Positions 34,516 through 45,207 of a DNA stretch of 64,000 nt are shown here, piece after piece. The DNA is from Nymphalis io (lineage: Eukaryota > Arthropoda > Insecta > Lepidoptera > Nymphalidae), in contig NC_065900.1 of the NCBI RefSeq assembly GCF_905147045.1, forward strand, positions 10,994,501 through 11,058,500, written 5' to 3'. The position numbers were made by a program, and so were the translations under genes. Position 1 is the stretch's first letter, and each line of letters opens with the position of its first letter. The notes under the pieces are model-generated. The model was not told the DNA's origin and did not search any database. It saw nothing but the letters and a program-made list of their open reading frames with translations.

Positions 34516-35222
34516 ATTTATTTTTATATCTTCAAACTAGTCTTTGTCATAGTTACAGCAACTTTTGGGGAAAATAATAGGATTGATATTAAAAGTTATT
34601 TTTAATTAAAAAGAAAGGCTCAAATTAATTCAATATAACAATTCTCAAATTAAAATTAATATTGTTTAAGGCTAACTTACACCATTTTATATTATCTACT
34701 AAAGCATATTACAAACAATAAATTCAAAATAGATCTAAGACTGTTTATAAACAAGCTTTTATTTACCTAATTCACCTCAATCAGTTAAGTTGAACTGAAA
34801 GTCAGTGGCAGAATTTGACGCACACATATTATTAGATGTTAAAAAAAAGCTTGTAAATATGTCACTATCATTTGCTCCAATTAAAATTTCATTATTATTA
34901 TTAAAATCTTATGAATAGCCTAATGTAAAAACTTAAAAATAAATTAAAGTAAATTATCGATTTCATATGACTGTGGAATGGTTGATAAAATATTGTTTAG
35001 TTTTCGTTCAACATCCGGTCGCTGAGAGAATATGACCCTGACGTCTGTCACGTATTGTGTTACACTATAACAATAAAACTTAAGATAACATTGTATGAAT
35101 TTAAAAATATATCATTTCTTAAAATCACAAATTTAATTGTAATAAAATATGTTTTTTGAGTTTTTAATAATATTTACCTTGTAATGATTTTTGGAAATAT
35201 TATTATTATAAGATTTACGGTC

Positions 35223-35300
35223 TTAGTTATAAACCTTGTTTGGCGGGTGATTAGTTAAACAATGCTGTGTCTTACCTTCTTATTCAAATGTCAATTAAAT
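35223..35300. repeat. Fragment of small inverted-repeat element (family F)
   Basis: Shares GTGATTAGTTAAACAATGCTGT and AAATGTCAAT with the complete copy at 51576. The right end is missing. Confidence 0.6.
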
Positions 35301-35310
35301 AAAGATAAAA

Positions 35311-35705
35311 ATATTGGAATCTTGTTTAGATTCCAATATCGCTAGGTTTATAAGTTAAAAATGATATTCTATGGTGAATTTTATTATTCCTTTCAATCAC
35401 GACTCTGACAGGTACGCATCATTTCATTTAGACATTAGCATAAAATACATTTAAATTAAATTGAACGAAAAACCTGATAAAACGGTACACTATACTGTTA
35501 ACATTATATTATAGCTATGTATTATAAATTTTAACAAGACTAATAATATAATATCAGTTCTACTAACACATTACTTTATATTGTAAAGATTATTTTATCG
35601 TTAAAAATACTGGTGTGAAATACAATTACAATTATTGTTATCAAAACTATTATTTTGAAAAAAAAAAACTACTAGCCGCGTATAAACTATTAAAAAAGAC
35701 TACTA
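35311..35705. other. AT-rich gap
   Basis: Downstream, in minus sense, of the acidic exon. No repeat or exon recognised. Confidence 0.45.
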
Positions 35706-36292
35706 TTACATTTTCTCACTACTGTCGTCAGCCATCTTATTAGCTAATAAGTCATCTATAGGAACATCAGATATATTCATGTTTAATGTTTTATCTATTT
35801 CTGAGTTTGAAGATAAATCTTGTTGAACTTTCTGCTTTAGTTGTTCTGCTTCATTTACTGAACTATTCCCAACGTCAGTGACGTTTATAAAACAATTTTC
35901 ACCGCTACTGTCATGGTTTGATTTGTCATCCGCTTTGAACAAATCTTCTAGTGATGTAGTACGAGTGATAACGGGCACTGTGTTCTTTTCACGTTCTGTC
36001 ATCGTGAAAGTGTTTTCTGTTTCACAGAAATTGTTTCTAAGTGGATCTTCTTGCTCACTCAATTCTTTCTCATCTAATGTTGTTTCTGCTGGTGTATTTG
36101 GTGCGGCGAAGTTGAATGGTTGGGAAAGGGATAGATTTGCTTGTTTAGATTTCTCGATTTCCATTTCTTCACCGTCTGATAATATTTCGATGGGCGCCTC
36201 GTCCCTCACGACTTCGATGACGTCATCATCTGAGCCGTTATCAATCACCGGATCACTCATTACCGTTGTAATATAGTTCAAGTTATTATTTT
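35706..36292 (-). CDS. Acidic exon with SUMO-interaction-like motifs, no finger
   Basis: On minus, the acceptor TTTTCTTTTAGTTTCAG ends at 36293 and the first bases are AA, so the phase matches the FLYWCH exons. It has 194 codons to TGA/TAA-type termination at 35706. Composition is Asp/Glu/Ser-rich and predicted disordered. Near the start are DDDVIEVV (21-28) and PIEILSDGEE (33-42): two hydrophobic-acidic motifs of the SUMO-interaction type. The downstream part has a Gln/Leu patch, EAEQLKQKVQQDL. It could be a non-FLYWCH isoform tail of the array or the last exon of a separate minus-strand gene. No close family is recognised. Confidence 0.6.
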
Positions 36293-36845
36293 CTGAAACT
36301 AAAAGAAAAAAATATTATAGTAACAGTAAACGATTTTTCTGAAGAAATAATTCGCAGCTATGTCTTAAAACACTATGAAATAATAAATATGCATATCCAA
36401 CAAAATAAACAATTACATCAACTTATATTTCAATATTCAGTTGACGATACTAGAAATAAAAAAATTACATTTACAAAGTAATCCTCATCATGTAACGTTC
36501 ACATCTAAGCAATTAATTGATAATGAAAAATATCTTAATATTTATCAATATTTTAAAATTATTCATAAGAATAACTTTAAGAATAAATAAAGTCATAAAC
36601 ATAATTTTATTTAACGGTAAACATATTTGTATAAAAAAACTGCGGGTAGGTAAATAATACTGAGTGTTATAGGAACCTACTTAAAAGAAGTATATATTTA
36701 AAATTTAGATAATTTTGAATATTATATTACAGATTAAAAAAACTTTTATTATTATTAATTATTGTTCTTATAATTTAAACCGAAGTTGTTTAATATAATT
36801 TTCTGTGGTAAGTAAAAAAGCAGCACATAAAAACGCAATATTATA
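36293..36845. other. AT-rich gap
   Basis: In minus sense, just upstream of the acidic exon's acceptor. No further exon recognised. Confidence 0.45.
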
Positions 36846-36847
36846 TA

Positions 36848-37300
36848 TATATGATAGGAGATGAAACATTGGTCGAGTCTAGACTCCAAAGTCTCGAACA
36901 TCGACGTGTGGTTGCATCACTTTCAGTCTTCTATCGGATACGTTTCGGAGAATGTGCACTGGAATTACATGAACTAATTCCTTCCGCCCCCTTTTACTAT
37001 CGAACGGCTAGGCAAACGAGACCAAAGCGCCATAGGTACACAGTGGAAATTCCTCACCTACGTACGAAGCGCTTTGTATCCACATTCATCATTCGCACTG
37101 CGGAACTGTGGAATGCTTTGCCTGAGTCCGTATTTCCTGATAGGTACAACGTTGGTGTCTTTAAATCCAGAGTGAACAGGTATTTTTTAGGCAAGCGTGA
37201 TACATATTAGACCGTGTCGATGCTTAAGATCAGGCAAGTCAACGGTCAAACAATTGCCTATTAAGTGTAAATATATATATAACATTGAATAAAGAAAAAA
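36848..37300 (+). mobile_element. LINE family 2, 3'-end fragment
   Basis: The frame 36851-37210 matches the last about 115 residues of a Jockey/CR1-type RT protein (RLQSLEHRRVVASLSVFYR, TAELWNALPESVFP, FKSRVNRYF), parallel to but distinct from the 48.4 kb element. The tail contains ATCAGGCAAGTCAACGG and an A-rich end. 5'-truncated, no catalytic motif left. Confidence 0.85.
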
Positions 37301-37487
37301 ACAGTTTGATCGAATTATATTAATAATTGATACAATCTCTTAAGTGAAATAATAACGACGATTTAACGACGGTTAACTACTCATTTGAAATGAAATATAC
37401 TAAACACATCAAAGACGAAAATACGAGGTGAAACCACCGGCGGCAACTTGTAATAAAATTTTTTATAATATGTTTTTCATGTATTTT

Positions 37488-37688
37488 ATGATGACATTTG
37501 ACCTTAAGGAGGTGGATGACCTTAAGCAGGTGGATGACCTTAAGAAGGTGGATGACCTTAAGAAGGTGGCGGGCACCAACTGGATGCGGAAGGCGGAGGA
37601 CAGGGAGCTTTGGCGCACCTTGGGAGAGGCCTATGTTCAGCAGTGGACAATGACTGGCTGTTGATTGATTGATTGATGATGACATTTG
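37488..37688 (+). mobile_element. RTE-type LINE 3' end with 13-bp target duplication
   Basis: ATGATGACATTTG at 37488-37500 is repeated at 37676-37688, flanking a 175-bp insert. The insert encodes VAGTNWMRKAEDRELWR and LGEAYVQQW, the C-terminus typical of RTE-clade RT proteins, and ends in (TTGA)n. Upstream of that the 18-bp unit for VDDLKK is repeated four times (37500-37571). Confidence 0.83.
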
Positions 37689-37702
37689 TAATATATAAAA
37701 CA

Positions 37703-38019
37703 TTACCCTGAATCGGTTGTCGATGACGACTCGTTTATAAAATTAACTTTTCTGTTGCTTTTCCTTGTTCTATAGCAATAGGAATTTCGTCTCCATCGTT
37801 TTCTTACTAATTCTCTCTCTTTCGATGTCGTATCTTTTACAGTTTTCTATTTACCTAGAGCCTTTCTTGTATCGTACCTTAGTCGATTATTTTCTTTAAA
37901 TTGTTCCCATTTCTCAGGATCACGCTTAATGCGATTCATATAATCCCTTTTGGCTATTCGGCTTGGTAACTGTTTGTCAGCTTTAGCTAGAGATTTTACT
38001 TTTATTATTCGAGGAAATT
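37703..38019 (-). pseudogene. Basic-domain exon with in-frame stop
   Basis: On minus, the acceptor ATTACTTTTAG ends at 38020 in the array's phase. Fifty-six codons include RIAKRDYMNRIKRDPEKWEQ and NNRLRYDTRK, then TAG (37849-37847). The same frame continues with TSKERELVRKRWRR and a Tyr/Arg-rich end, stopping at 37703. The two halves together match a basic domain (Y-x-x-R-I-K-x-D-P-E-K ... R-E-x-x-x-R-K-x-W-R) seen in transposon-associated insect proteins. A phase-1 donor, CTAG|GTAAAT at 37855/37854, could remove the stop. Either a broken exon, a short 56-residue tail, or an internal exon. Confidence 0.55.
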
Positions 38020-38135
38020 CTAAAAGTAATTAATTAATTATTTGAAAAATTAATTATGTAAAGGTATACGTATAATTAATTTTGTCATAAAATATAATGC
38101 GTGAAAACACGCGATAAAAAGTAAGTAATATATTT

Positions 38136-38418
38136 ACTGGTGGTAGGGCTTTGTGCAAGATCGTCTGGGTAGGTACCACCCACTCATCTGATATTCTATA
38201 GCAAAACATACTTGATATTGTTGTGTTCCGGTTTGAAGGGTGAGTGAGCCAGTGTAATTACATGCACAAGGAACATAAAATCTTAGTTCCCAAGGTTGGT
38301 GGCGCATTGGCTATAAGCGATGGTTGACATTTCTTACAACGCCAATGTCTAAGAGCGTTTGGTGACCACTTACCATCAGATGGACCCTTTGCTCGTCCAC
38401 CTTCCTATACTATATAAA
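38136..38418 (+). repeat. SINE family A, near full length
   Basis: Starts ACTGGTGGTAGGGCTTTG and ends CACCTTCCTATACTATATAAA followed by an AT-dinucleotide run. A small deletion affects the GCAAAACA-CTTGATATTG region. Confidence 0.9.
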
Positions 38419-38854
38419 ATATATATATATATATATTCACACCTTGCAAGTGGCAAAAAAATTTAATTACTAGCCAGAATCAGAATGCCAAAAATTTAAA
38501 TGAGTTTTTATTAAATTTCAAATAAAACTTTATTTTTATCATTATCATATAATATAACTTTATATATTACAGTTTTAATTTAATAAAAATAACACTTGTA
38601 CCTGTACTTATATTTAGGTAAACTAAAATATTAACATAGAACTTATACATGTATTTTTAAAATTTTATTAAAATATTGAATTATTTGGTACAACCAGTTG
38701 CAATAATAAAATTCCTTTTTTATCTAGGAGAATATAGAAAAATTTGTGATCATCATTTTTTATGAAAACTCATATTTACGAAAAAACTAATTAAAATTCT
38801 AGATATTCCCAATTTAAAAAAAAAAGTATTAAACTGAAAAAAAAAATCTTTGTT
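38419..38854. other. AT-rich gap
   Basis: Downstream, in minus sense, of the FLYWCH exon at 38855. No other feature seen. Confidence 0.45.
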
Positions 38855-39042
38855 TTAAGTGTGACTATGTACACCTAAAGGGTATATATTTCCGTCGATG
38901 ATCCTGACGGTACACTTGCAGGAATACATCAGTCGTTTCGTACATCGCCAGTAACTTCTGCCTACTCTCTCGTACTCTCGATGGTAGCGGTGCCCACTCA
39001 GAACCAGTACTTGACCGCCCTTCGAAGTCGTAAATATTTGAG
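38855..39042 (-). CDS. mod(mdg4): ATG-less minus-strand FLYWCH exon
   Basis: The acceptor TTTTTTATCCATCAG ends at 39043 and the first bases are CT. There are 61 codons: TSKGGQVLVLSGHRYHREY at 5-23, Y-W31-R-C33, C41 with C43, and H58-S-H60, then Thr and the stop at 38855. Only an internal Met is present, so the frame is invisible to start-codon-based searches and depends on splicing. The finger is complete and compact. It lies between the two transposon-domain exons, on the same strand and in the same phase. Confidence 0.82.
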
Positions 39043-39535
39043 CTGATGGATAAAAAATATTTTTAATGATACCATTGATTTTATATTAAAAAACGAAGGT
39101 ATATCATAACAGTGTATAGGTATTAAACATTCGATAAATAAGTTAAAATAACAGAATGTAGAGGCAGTTTTGGTAGCTATATTTATATCGCTATCAGAGC
39201 AAAACAACATATCAAAAAGTCATACTTAACAGAATAACAAAACTTAATGATAAAAAAATATATTTATTAAGTTACACACATGTGTTCATCATCAGTTTGC
39301 AGTAGAAAAATCCATATAAAATTTATGGATAACACAAGGTGTTAAATATAATATAACATGCATTGACTAGAGGTTTTTGGATTATCAAATCCTACTTTAT
39401 GGAACTCTTGGCTGTAAACTGTTATTAAGGGTGAGTTATTTGGGCTTAAACATAATAAGGTACAGTTTTTTATGTTCAAGTATACTTTTTCTGTGTTTCT
39501 TTAAGAGATTTTTTATTTATTCTTTCCACGACTGT
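39043..39535. other. AT-rich gap
   Basis: Open frames on both strands here are hydrophobic low-complexity translations. No feature. Confidence 0.5.
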
Positions 39536-40197
39536 CTACTGATGAATGTTTTTCAAAGCAACTGTTCTTATAAAGCTATCGCTTTCGTCCAGTATTTTTA
39601 GTAAACATCCCCTACAAACGGGTTCACGTTTTCCGTGAATTGGTAAAAAATATTTATATGTCTTCGCCCGACATTTTTGCCGATCAGTATCTAATGTCTG
39701 TTGCCTTTGAGTAGCGTTGTCTTGGATCATCATTAATGAAGCTATATAAGTAGATCTATTGAGGTGTTCCATTTGCCAATATTCATTGAAAATAGACTGT
39801 CTATCGTTAAATGATATACGTTCCTTGCATTTCATTCGACATGATGTAAGTTCAGTCATTTTCCTATTAGCAACTACTTTTACTTTTAATGTTTCGTTAG
39901 ACTGTCCTGTATTAAGTTTATCTTTCTCTTCGTGGGTTTCGACATACATGCTTTTCTTTGGATGTGCGCTAGTAGACGTTACATTTGGTCTTCGGAGAGT
40001 ATCTTCAAAGGTAGATTCTTTCCTTAAAGTTGGAACTGCTGCACTTCCTGTGAATACAAAATGTGGATCCTTAACTATGTCATTGTTTAAAAAAATAATT
40101 TCTTGACTAACAGTCATGTTAGCAGAATGGCCTGATGATGTGGAAGGCATGGACTTCTCTACCGTTGTGCTTCTAAATGGTCGGTAATTTCGATTGC
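39536..40197 (-). CDS. Exon with transposon-associated C-x3-C/C-x2-C domain
   Basis: The acceptor GTTATTTATTTTAG ends at 40198 and the first bases are GC, phase as in the array. It has 219 codons. Residues 1-110 are disordered and Ser/Thr-rich. The second half is C119-R-M-K-C123, ERISFNDRQSIFNEYWQM, YIASLM, YKYFLP and VC194-x2-C197 with LLKILDES. This order matches a domain common in insect proteins linked to DDE-type mobile elements (C-x3-C, I-F-x-x-F/Y-W, Y-F-x-P, V-C-x-x-x-L-L). No DDE domain follows. Either a domesticated tail exon of the array or a fragment of a transposon gene. The unbroken frame favours function. Confidence 0.6.
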
Positions 40198-40419
40198 CTA
40201 AAATAAATAACAAAGCTCTTTAAACGACAATATATGAAATCACATAGCTAAAATGTACGGTATCGGAACAATTTAATAAAAAAATTGTGGTATAACTTAT
40301 CATGACAACCGAATAAAATTATTTATCTTTATTTAATTTTTTTCACCTTCAAAAGTCAACACTATCACAGCAAATGTCTTTCATCAAGCATCAGAAATGA
40401 TTAATAAATATTATATTAT

Positions 40420-40622
40420 GATGCCGAGATGGTTAGAACACGCGTATCTTAACCGAGGATTGCGGTATCAAACCCAGGCGAGCACCACTGATTTTTCATA
40501 TGCTCAATTTTAATTTACAATTCAACAAAACATTATGAAACTGCATGTGTCGGATGAAAGTCTGACACATGTGTCCACCAAACCGCATTAGAGGTTAATA
40601 GGCCGAGCATGTAGGGCGTGAT
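40420..40622 (+). repeat. SINE family B, degenerate
   Basis: ATGCCGAGATGGTTAGAACA and TCTTAACCGAGGAT plus GAGCACCACTGA follow the tRNA-like head of the 47447 copy, then diverged body with TGACACATGTGTCCACC. Old copy. Confidence 0.7.
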
Positions 40623-40737
40623 GGTTTTTTATTTAAAAATAACCTATTAAATAAGGTAACTTAAATAAAATAAATACATAATATTCCGGATAATGATTAC
40701 GTCAGTCAGTTTTAAATAATAATAATAATGTCCTCCA

Positions 40738-41090
40738 GATCGATTCCCGCCACGGCGGCCCATCTCAAGAGAGATTAGCCGACTACGCAGGAGATATTAT
40801 AGTGCACACGTGTGTGCGCAAACACAGGTGCACTCTCTCTTCCCTCACTCTCCTAATCCGATGGGACGGCAATCCGACACGACCGAAAGAGTTCAGGCGC
40901 AGGACCAACGGCTTTACGTGCTTTCCGAGGCACGGGAGTGCACACACTTCCAACTTCCAAACTCTGGGCTGCTATTAAGAATTTTCAGACAGAAAAACCC
41001 AATAACTTTTTTTATTAGCCCGAGCTGGGAATCGAACCGAGGACCTCCGCGTCTGCGGCCTTACATCAAGCCACTAGATCAACGAGGCAT
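40738..41090 (-). repeat. tRNA-derived SINE (family C), full length
   Basis: On minus it begins with a tRNA-like head: box A-like TTGATCTAGTGGC and box B-like GGTTCGATTCCC, about 35 bases apart. The body has GCCTCGGAAAGCACG and CCGTTGGTCCTGCG. It ends at the GGCGGGAATCG side. A plus-strand frame (40810-41100) is a by-product. Confidence 0.75.
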
Positions 41091-41093
41091 TTT

Positions 41094-41992
41094 TAAATAA
41101 AAAGTATGTTATAGTAGTCAGTGCTAAAGAGACTTGTATGTAATAACGTTTCGTATTTTAAAAGTATAATTATTCTTATTAAGAATATTAAGAATAATTT
41201 CCACATCAATGTAATCTTCATAGAGAATATCTATACATATCTAGGTATCCCCAATTACATAATGGTGTATTCACTATGTTCTCCTTTTGACGGCGTGTAA
41301 TAAAATACATTTAAACAGTAAAACCTTTATTAATCAAAGAATACGTAACGAAATAATGTTATGAAGGATAATTTAAATAATTTTTAAATACAATAAGTTT
41401 GTAAATCACAAAAATGTCACAGAATATTTTTAATTCAATGATTTTTAAATTCCAAATTCATATTTTATAATCTAAAAATAAGTAAATATTTGCGATATTC
41501 ATTTAAATATATAAATACTTGAAATATTCCTCTAAACAGTCAAATTGTCTAAATATTTCGTCTACATTATAAATATATTCTGAGAGCTAGACTAATTTTA
41601 AAATAAAATAAGACATAGTTACAAGCATAACAGATATAACAATTGTATGTATTGTTAATATCACCGTATTTACAGATAAATGGCTTAATAGCTTAACAGC
41701 TACTTTGCTGAAGTATAAAATATATATCTAGTTAATGTTAGCACTCAAACTCATATTAATAGAATTTGACATGACACCAAAAAATTGCAGTAAGCTACAA
41801 TTTCTATTAAAAGAGTAAAATTTAAAATCGAACTTCTGTTAGTCTAAGCGGCGACTGCATAAATATAAGTACAATATACATTATGTAATACAATCCACTG
41901 GTCTGGCCATTTATCATTTATCTTTTTAATAACCAAAAGATAATAGTGTATTTTTTTATTTATACTCTATGACCAAACTTTTATGCCTTAGA
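41094..41992. other. AT-rich spacer
   Basis: In minus sense, downstream of the exon at 41993. TTTATT words at 41955 and elsewhere could be polyadenylation signals for it. Nothing else. Confidence 0.45.
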
Positions 41993-42273
41993 TTACGTGC
42001 TACGCTCTGTAACATTAGAATGCAACGAATCTGACTTAATATTTCTAACTTCTGTTACAGACACTGTCGTTTTTTTTGGAACATGGTTATGCGCGCCCAT
42101 TTCTTTATAAAAATGTGTACCGAAAGACACAACTTTAGCCTTGCAAGGTGGCACGTTGTAATAGCTCGTGCAGTACCACACCACCTTATTTCTATTGACG
42201 TTTTGTTTGTTATAAGTAAATTTATTCTTATGAAGTATAACTCCCCCTCTTGTTGATCTCGAAAAGTAAACAC
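41993..42273 (-). CDS. mod(mdg4): mod(mdg4)-like minus-strand exon, FLYWCH finger
   Basis: The acceptor CATTATTGCAG ends at 42274 and the first bases are GT. There are 92 codons: SRSTRGGVILHKNKFTY at 4-20 (before any ATG), V-W32-Y-C34, C43 and H61-N-H63. A 29-residue tail after VPKKTT contains several Ser and Glu residues and no D-G-x-Y signature. The C-C loop is longer (TSYYNVPP). An overlapping frame ending at 42055 is spurious. Confidence 0.86.
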
Positions 42274-43520
42274 CTGCAATAATGTAACATTGTTAATTTA
42301 TTTAAACACGATTGAATTATTAAATTTTATTAATATCAATGAGCTTAATCGTCACGCTCGCAATAACAATAGCATACATTGTGACGGTTGAAACCGATTG
42401 CTAATTTAGGCTCATGTATAATATTATGGTTGTAGATTACACCAGCTTGAAAACAAAATTAATCTATCATAATCACAATCGTGTTCACGAAGTTCAAAAC
42501 GATTGATTGTAAATGTACCTTACCATTAATACATAGACAGATTTTAAATGTAAAATATCGTGACTTCACAATAAAAAAATATGGCAGATGGCAATTTTGT
42601 AAATATTATTAAATCTCAACTGTAATATAATCTTTCCTCAATCTAAATAGATTTTGATGTAAGGCATTATGTCCGTTCTTTATGTAAACACACTTCGTGA
42701 ATACCTCAAAATTTTTCGTTACACACATATATATATCTCTCCAACTTTGCTTAATACATACGAGTTTAATTTTTAAATTTGTAATTGAATCAACAAAAGT
42801 TGAAGATGGTAAAGTTATTGTTGCTTCAATTGATTGGAAGTATTTTCAGGCAGTTTAAATAACTGTTCATTCTAAACCTCATCGATCTTGGTCACATAAG
42901 AACTTCTATCAATTATTCAGGAATGTTAATAAAAGAAAATTTGTTTTGTATATAAGACATTTAATAGCAAAGTGCTCATACGAAATCGTGTGTCAATATG
43001 AAAACATGCATTTGATTATTATCAGTGCTGAAAAATATATTCAAACTAAAATCTAATAACACAACAAACATCTCCTCACCATTTAAAATATAGTCACCGG
43101 TTTATAAAATTAAGCGCAAAATGTTAATAAAAATATAAACTAATCTGATTCTTATTCTTATATTACTTTAAAAAATAAAATTACAACTTAATCAATATAA
43201 TATAATATGTTAATTGGCTTGTATGTCTTTTAGAAATTTGTCTTAAATATTAAGTGATATAGACTATAACTTACCATAATATATTAAATATGATTCGGTC
43301 AAGGATTGAAATAGCACATAAACTATGAATAGGGATGTTCTCTAGTGGTAGCTGTTGGAATAACATTTAGAATAATAATTAATCAAACGCCATTACATCA
43401 TTTTAAAGATTTCCCAATTTTCGAGCATTCTATTAAAATTTTAACGAGTTTTTTCATATACAACATTTTTTTGTTATGAAAAATGTTATATTTCCTTTTA
43501 TACTCCAGTTTAACAAATAA
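42274..43520. other. AT-rich spacer
   Basis: No exon or known repeat recognised before the LINE fragment. Confidence 0.45.
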
Positions 43521-43524
43521 AAAT

Positions 43525-44150
43525 AGTTTTTTCACGCCACAAAAACTGTACCTGCTGTACAAAACACAGGTACGGTCTTGCGTGGAATATTGCTCGCACC
43601 TTTGGGATGGCTCCGCTAAGTACCTACTGAAGGCCTTGGATCGGTTGCAGCGACGTGCGATCCGCATTATTGGCGACGTAAAGGTCACAAACACCCTCGA
43701 ACCTTTACAATTGCGTCGAGAGATAGCAGCGCTGAGTGCTTTCTATCGACTGTATCACGGCGAGAGCTCTGAGGAATTATTCTCTCTAATTCCTGCTTCC
43801 CCCTTCCTTCTTAAGTCCACGCGAGTTGGTTCTCGATGTCACCGCCTAACTGTGACATCAATTCCATCGCGTACAAAGAAATTTGGCAACTCTTTTCTTT
43901 GTCGCACTTCCAAAAAATGGAATTCCTTACAAGTGAGCTGGTCACTTGTTCCCCTCCTCTTACAACCCGGGTTCCTTCAAACGAGGCGTGAAGAGGCATC
44001 TTGCGGGTCGGCAAGGCGAAGGCGGCTAGTGCAGAACGTTTTTCCCGTCTGTACTGGCCGTCGTCGCGTTTGGACTCTACTACCACTTACCATCAAGTGG
44101 AGTAGAGTCATTTGCCCTCCCGGCGAATATAAAAATAATAAATAAATAAA
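43525..44150 (+). mobile_element. LINE family 1, 5'-truncated copy
   Basis: Starts in the RT thumb region (TPQKLYLLYKTQVRSCVEY) and matches the last about 190 codons of the 48.4 kb element closely, then the 3' untranslated part and (AAAT)n tail. A short rearrangement at about 43931-43949 (TTACAAGTGAGCTGG) shifts the frame before the C-terminus. Confidence 0.9.
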
Positions 44151-44286
44151 TTGTAAGTCAATTAAAACTCTAATGAACCGAAATGATCGCATTGTTAGCT
44201 GATTCTTTGCAGTTGCTTTTTCAATCTTTGTGCCAAAATTTCGAAATTATTTGCTAAATAACATTAAACTTTAAATAAAAATAAAT

Positions 44287-44534
44287 TCAATTAACTAAAT
44301 TAATTTGTCGTGTGAGTTTCCATTCGAGTGCGGTGAGTGCGTTAGACGGGTGGTTGTGATCGTTATTCAAGGACACAATCTCGTCTTGTATCGTATGGAC
44401 CTTGGCAGTGCAGTCGGCGTTGGATGCACATTTCCATATTTTCTTAATGTGATTGAGACAGTAACTTCTGCAGATGAAGGAATATCCGTTAACTACAAGC
44501 TGTCGCGTGCCACGACTCGACGTTCTAAAGAATG
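44287..44534 (-). CDS. mod(mdg4): mod(mdg4)-like minus-strand exon, FLYWCH finger
   Basis: The acceptor TAGTCTTTGCTTACAG ends at 44535 and the first bases are CA. There are 81 codons: TSSRGTRQLVVNGYSF at 4-19, I-W33-K-C35, C41 and H59-N-H61, then a 20-residue helical-looking tail (ALTALEWKLTRQINLVN). Two extra cysteines, C21 and C25, precede the tryptophan. A plus-strand frame over the same bases is a shadow. It lies 137 bases after a LINE copy. Confidence 0.87.
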
Positions 44535-44968
44535 CTGTAAGCAAAGACTACGATTAGCTAAGGTTCAGAATATTGAAGGTTTAATGGAATCAATGACATA
44601 ATAATATTTCATTCGCACATATATGTATATATATATCAATAAATCATAGTGATATTTCGTCATATTTTTATATTTTTACTTCCATTGTTTTAATAACCGA
44701 AACAATTATTATAAATTAAAAGTATCAACTAGGTACATTTTATTCTAGGAGATAAAAATACTTTTCCATCTATAATACAATATTTTGCATTAATTAAATT
44801 TTAGTAGATTTAAAATAACATTTTACAACAACATTAAGTCAATATCTAAATCATAATTCAACATAATTTAAACTCTGACAGAGGGGAACATAACATTTTG
44901 GGTTAACTTTCAGCGATATCTTTAACAATATTCCTATTGGTAATTGACTTTTGGCGTATAAATTTAAT
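44535..44968. other. Short AT-rich gap between two minus exons
   Basis: Only 434 bases separate two terminal exons of the same strand. It must hold the end of the upstream transcript and, for cis-splicing, the acceptor region of the next. No repeat. Confidence 0.45.
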
Positions 44969-45207
44969 CTACAATTTCACCCATGTCCCGTCATTGCCCC
45001 TCACATAAGGTGGTGCAGGATGTGTGTGTATGAGCTCGCCTGGTGTGAAAATGCCCGCTCGACTGTGCACGTACGCTTTACAGCCTCGCTTCCGTTTAGA
45101 GCAATACCAGATAACTTTTCCCGAAGTACATTCCCACTGCTTCTTGTACGTGTAGTTGTTGAACATGAGCAATGGGTTCTTTTTGCGATTGCTTGGTAAA
45201 AAACAAA
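44969..45207 (-). CDS. mod(mdg4): mod(mdg4)-like minus-strand exon, FLYWCH finger
   Basis: The acceptor TTGGTTTATTTTTCAG ends at 45208 and the first bases are TT. There are 78 codons: SNRKKNPLLMFNNYTYKKQWEC at 5-26, then I-W33-Y-C35, C42 and H60-T-H62. W24-E-C26 in front of the canonical W-x-C looks like a repeated motif. The tail PPYVRGNDGTWVKL has the D-G-x-[WY] signature. The coding sequence is GC-rich for the region. Confidence 0.87.
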
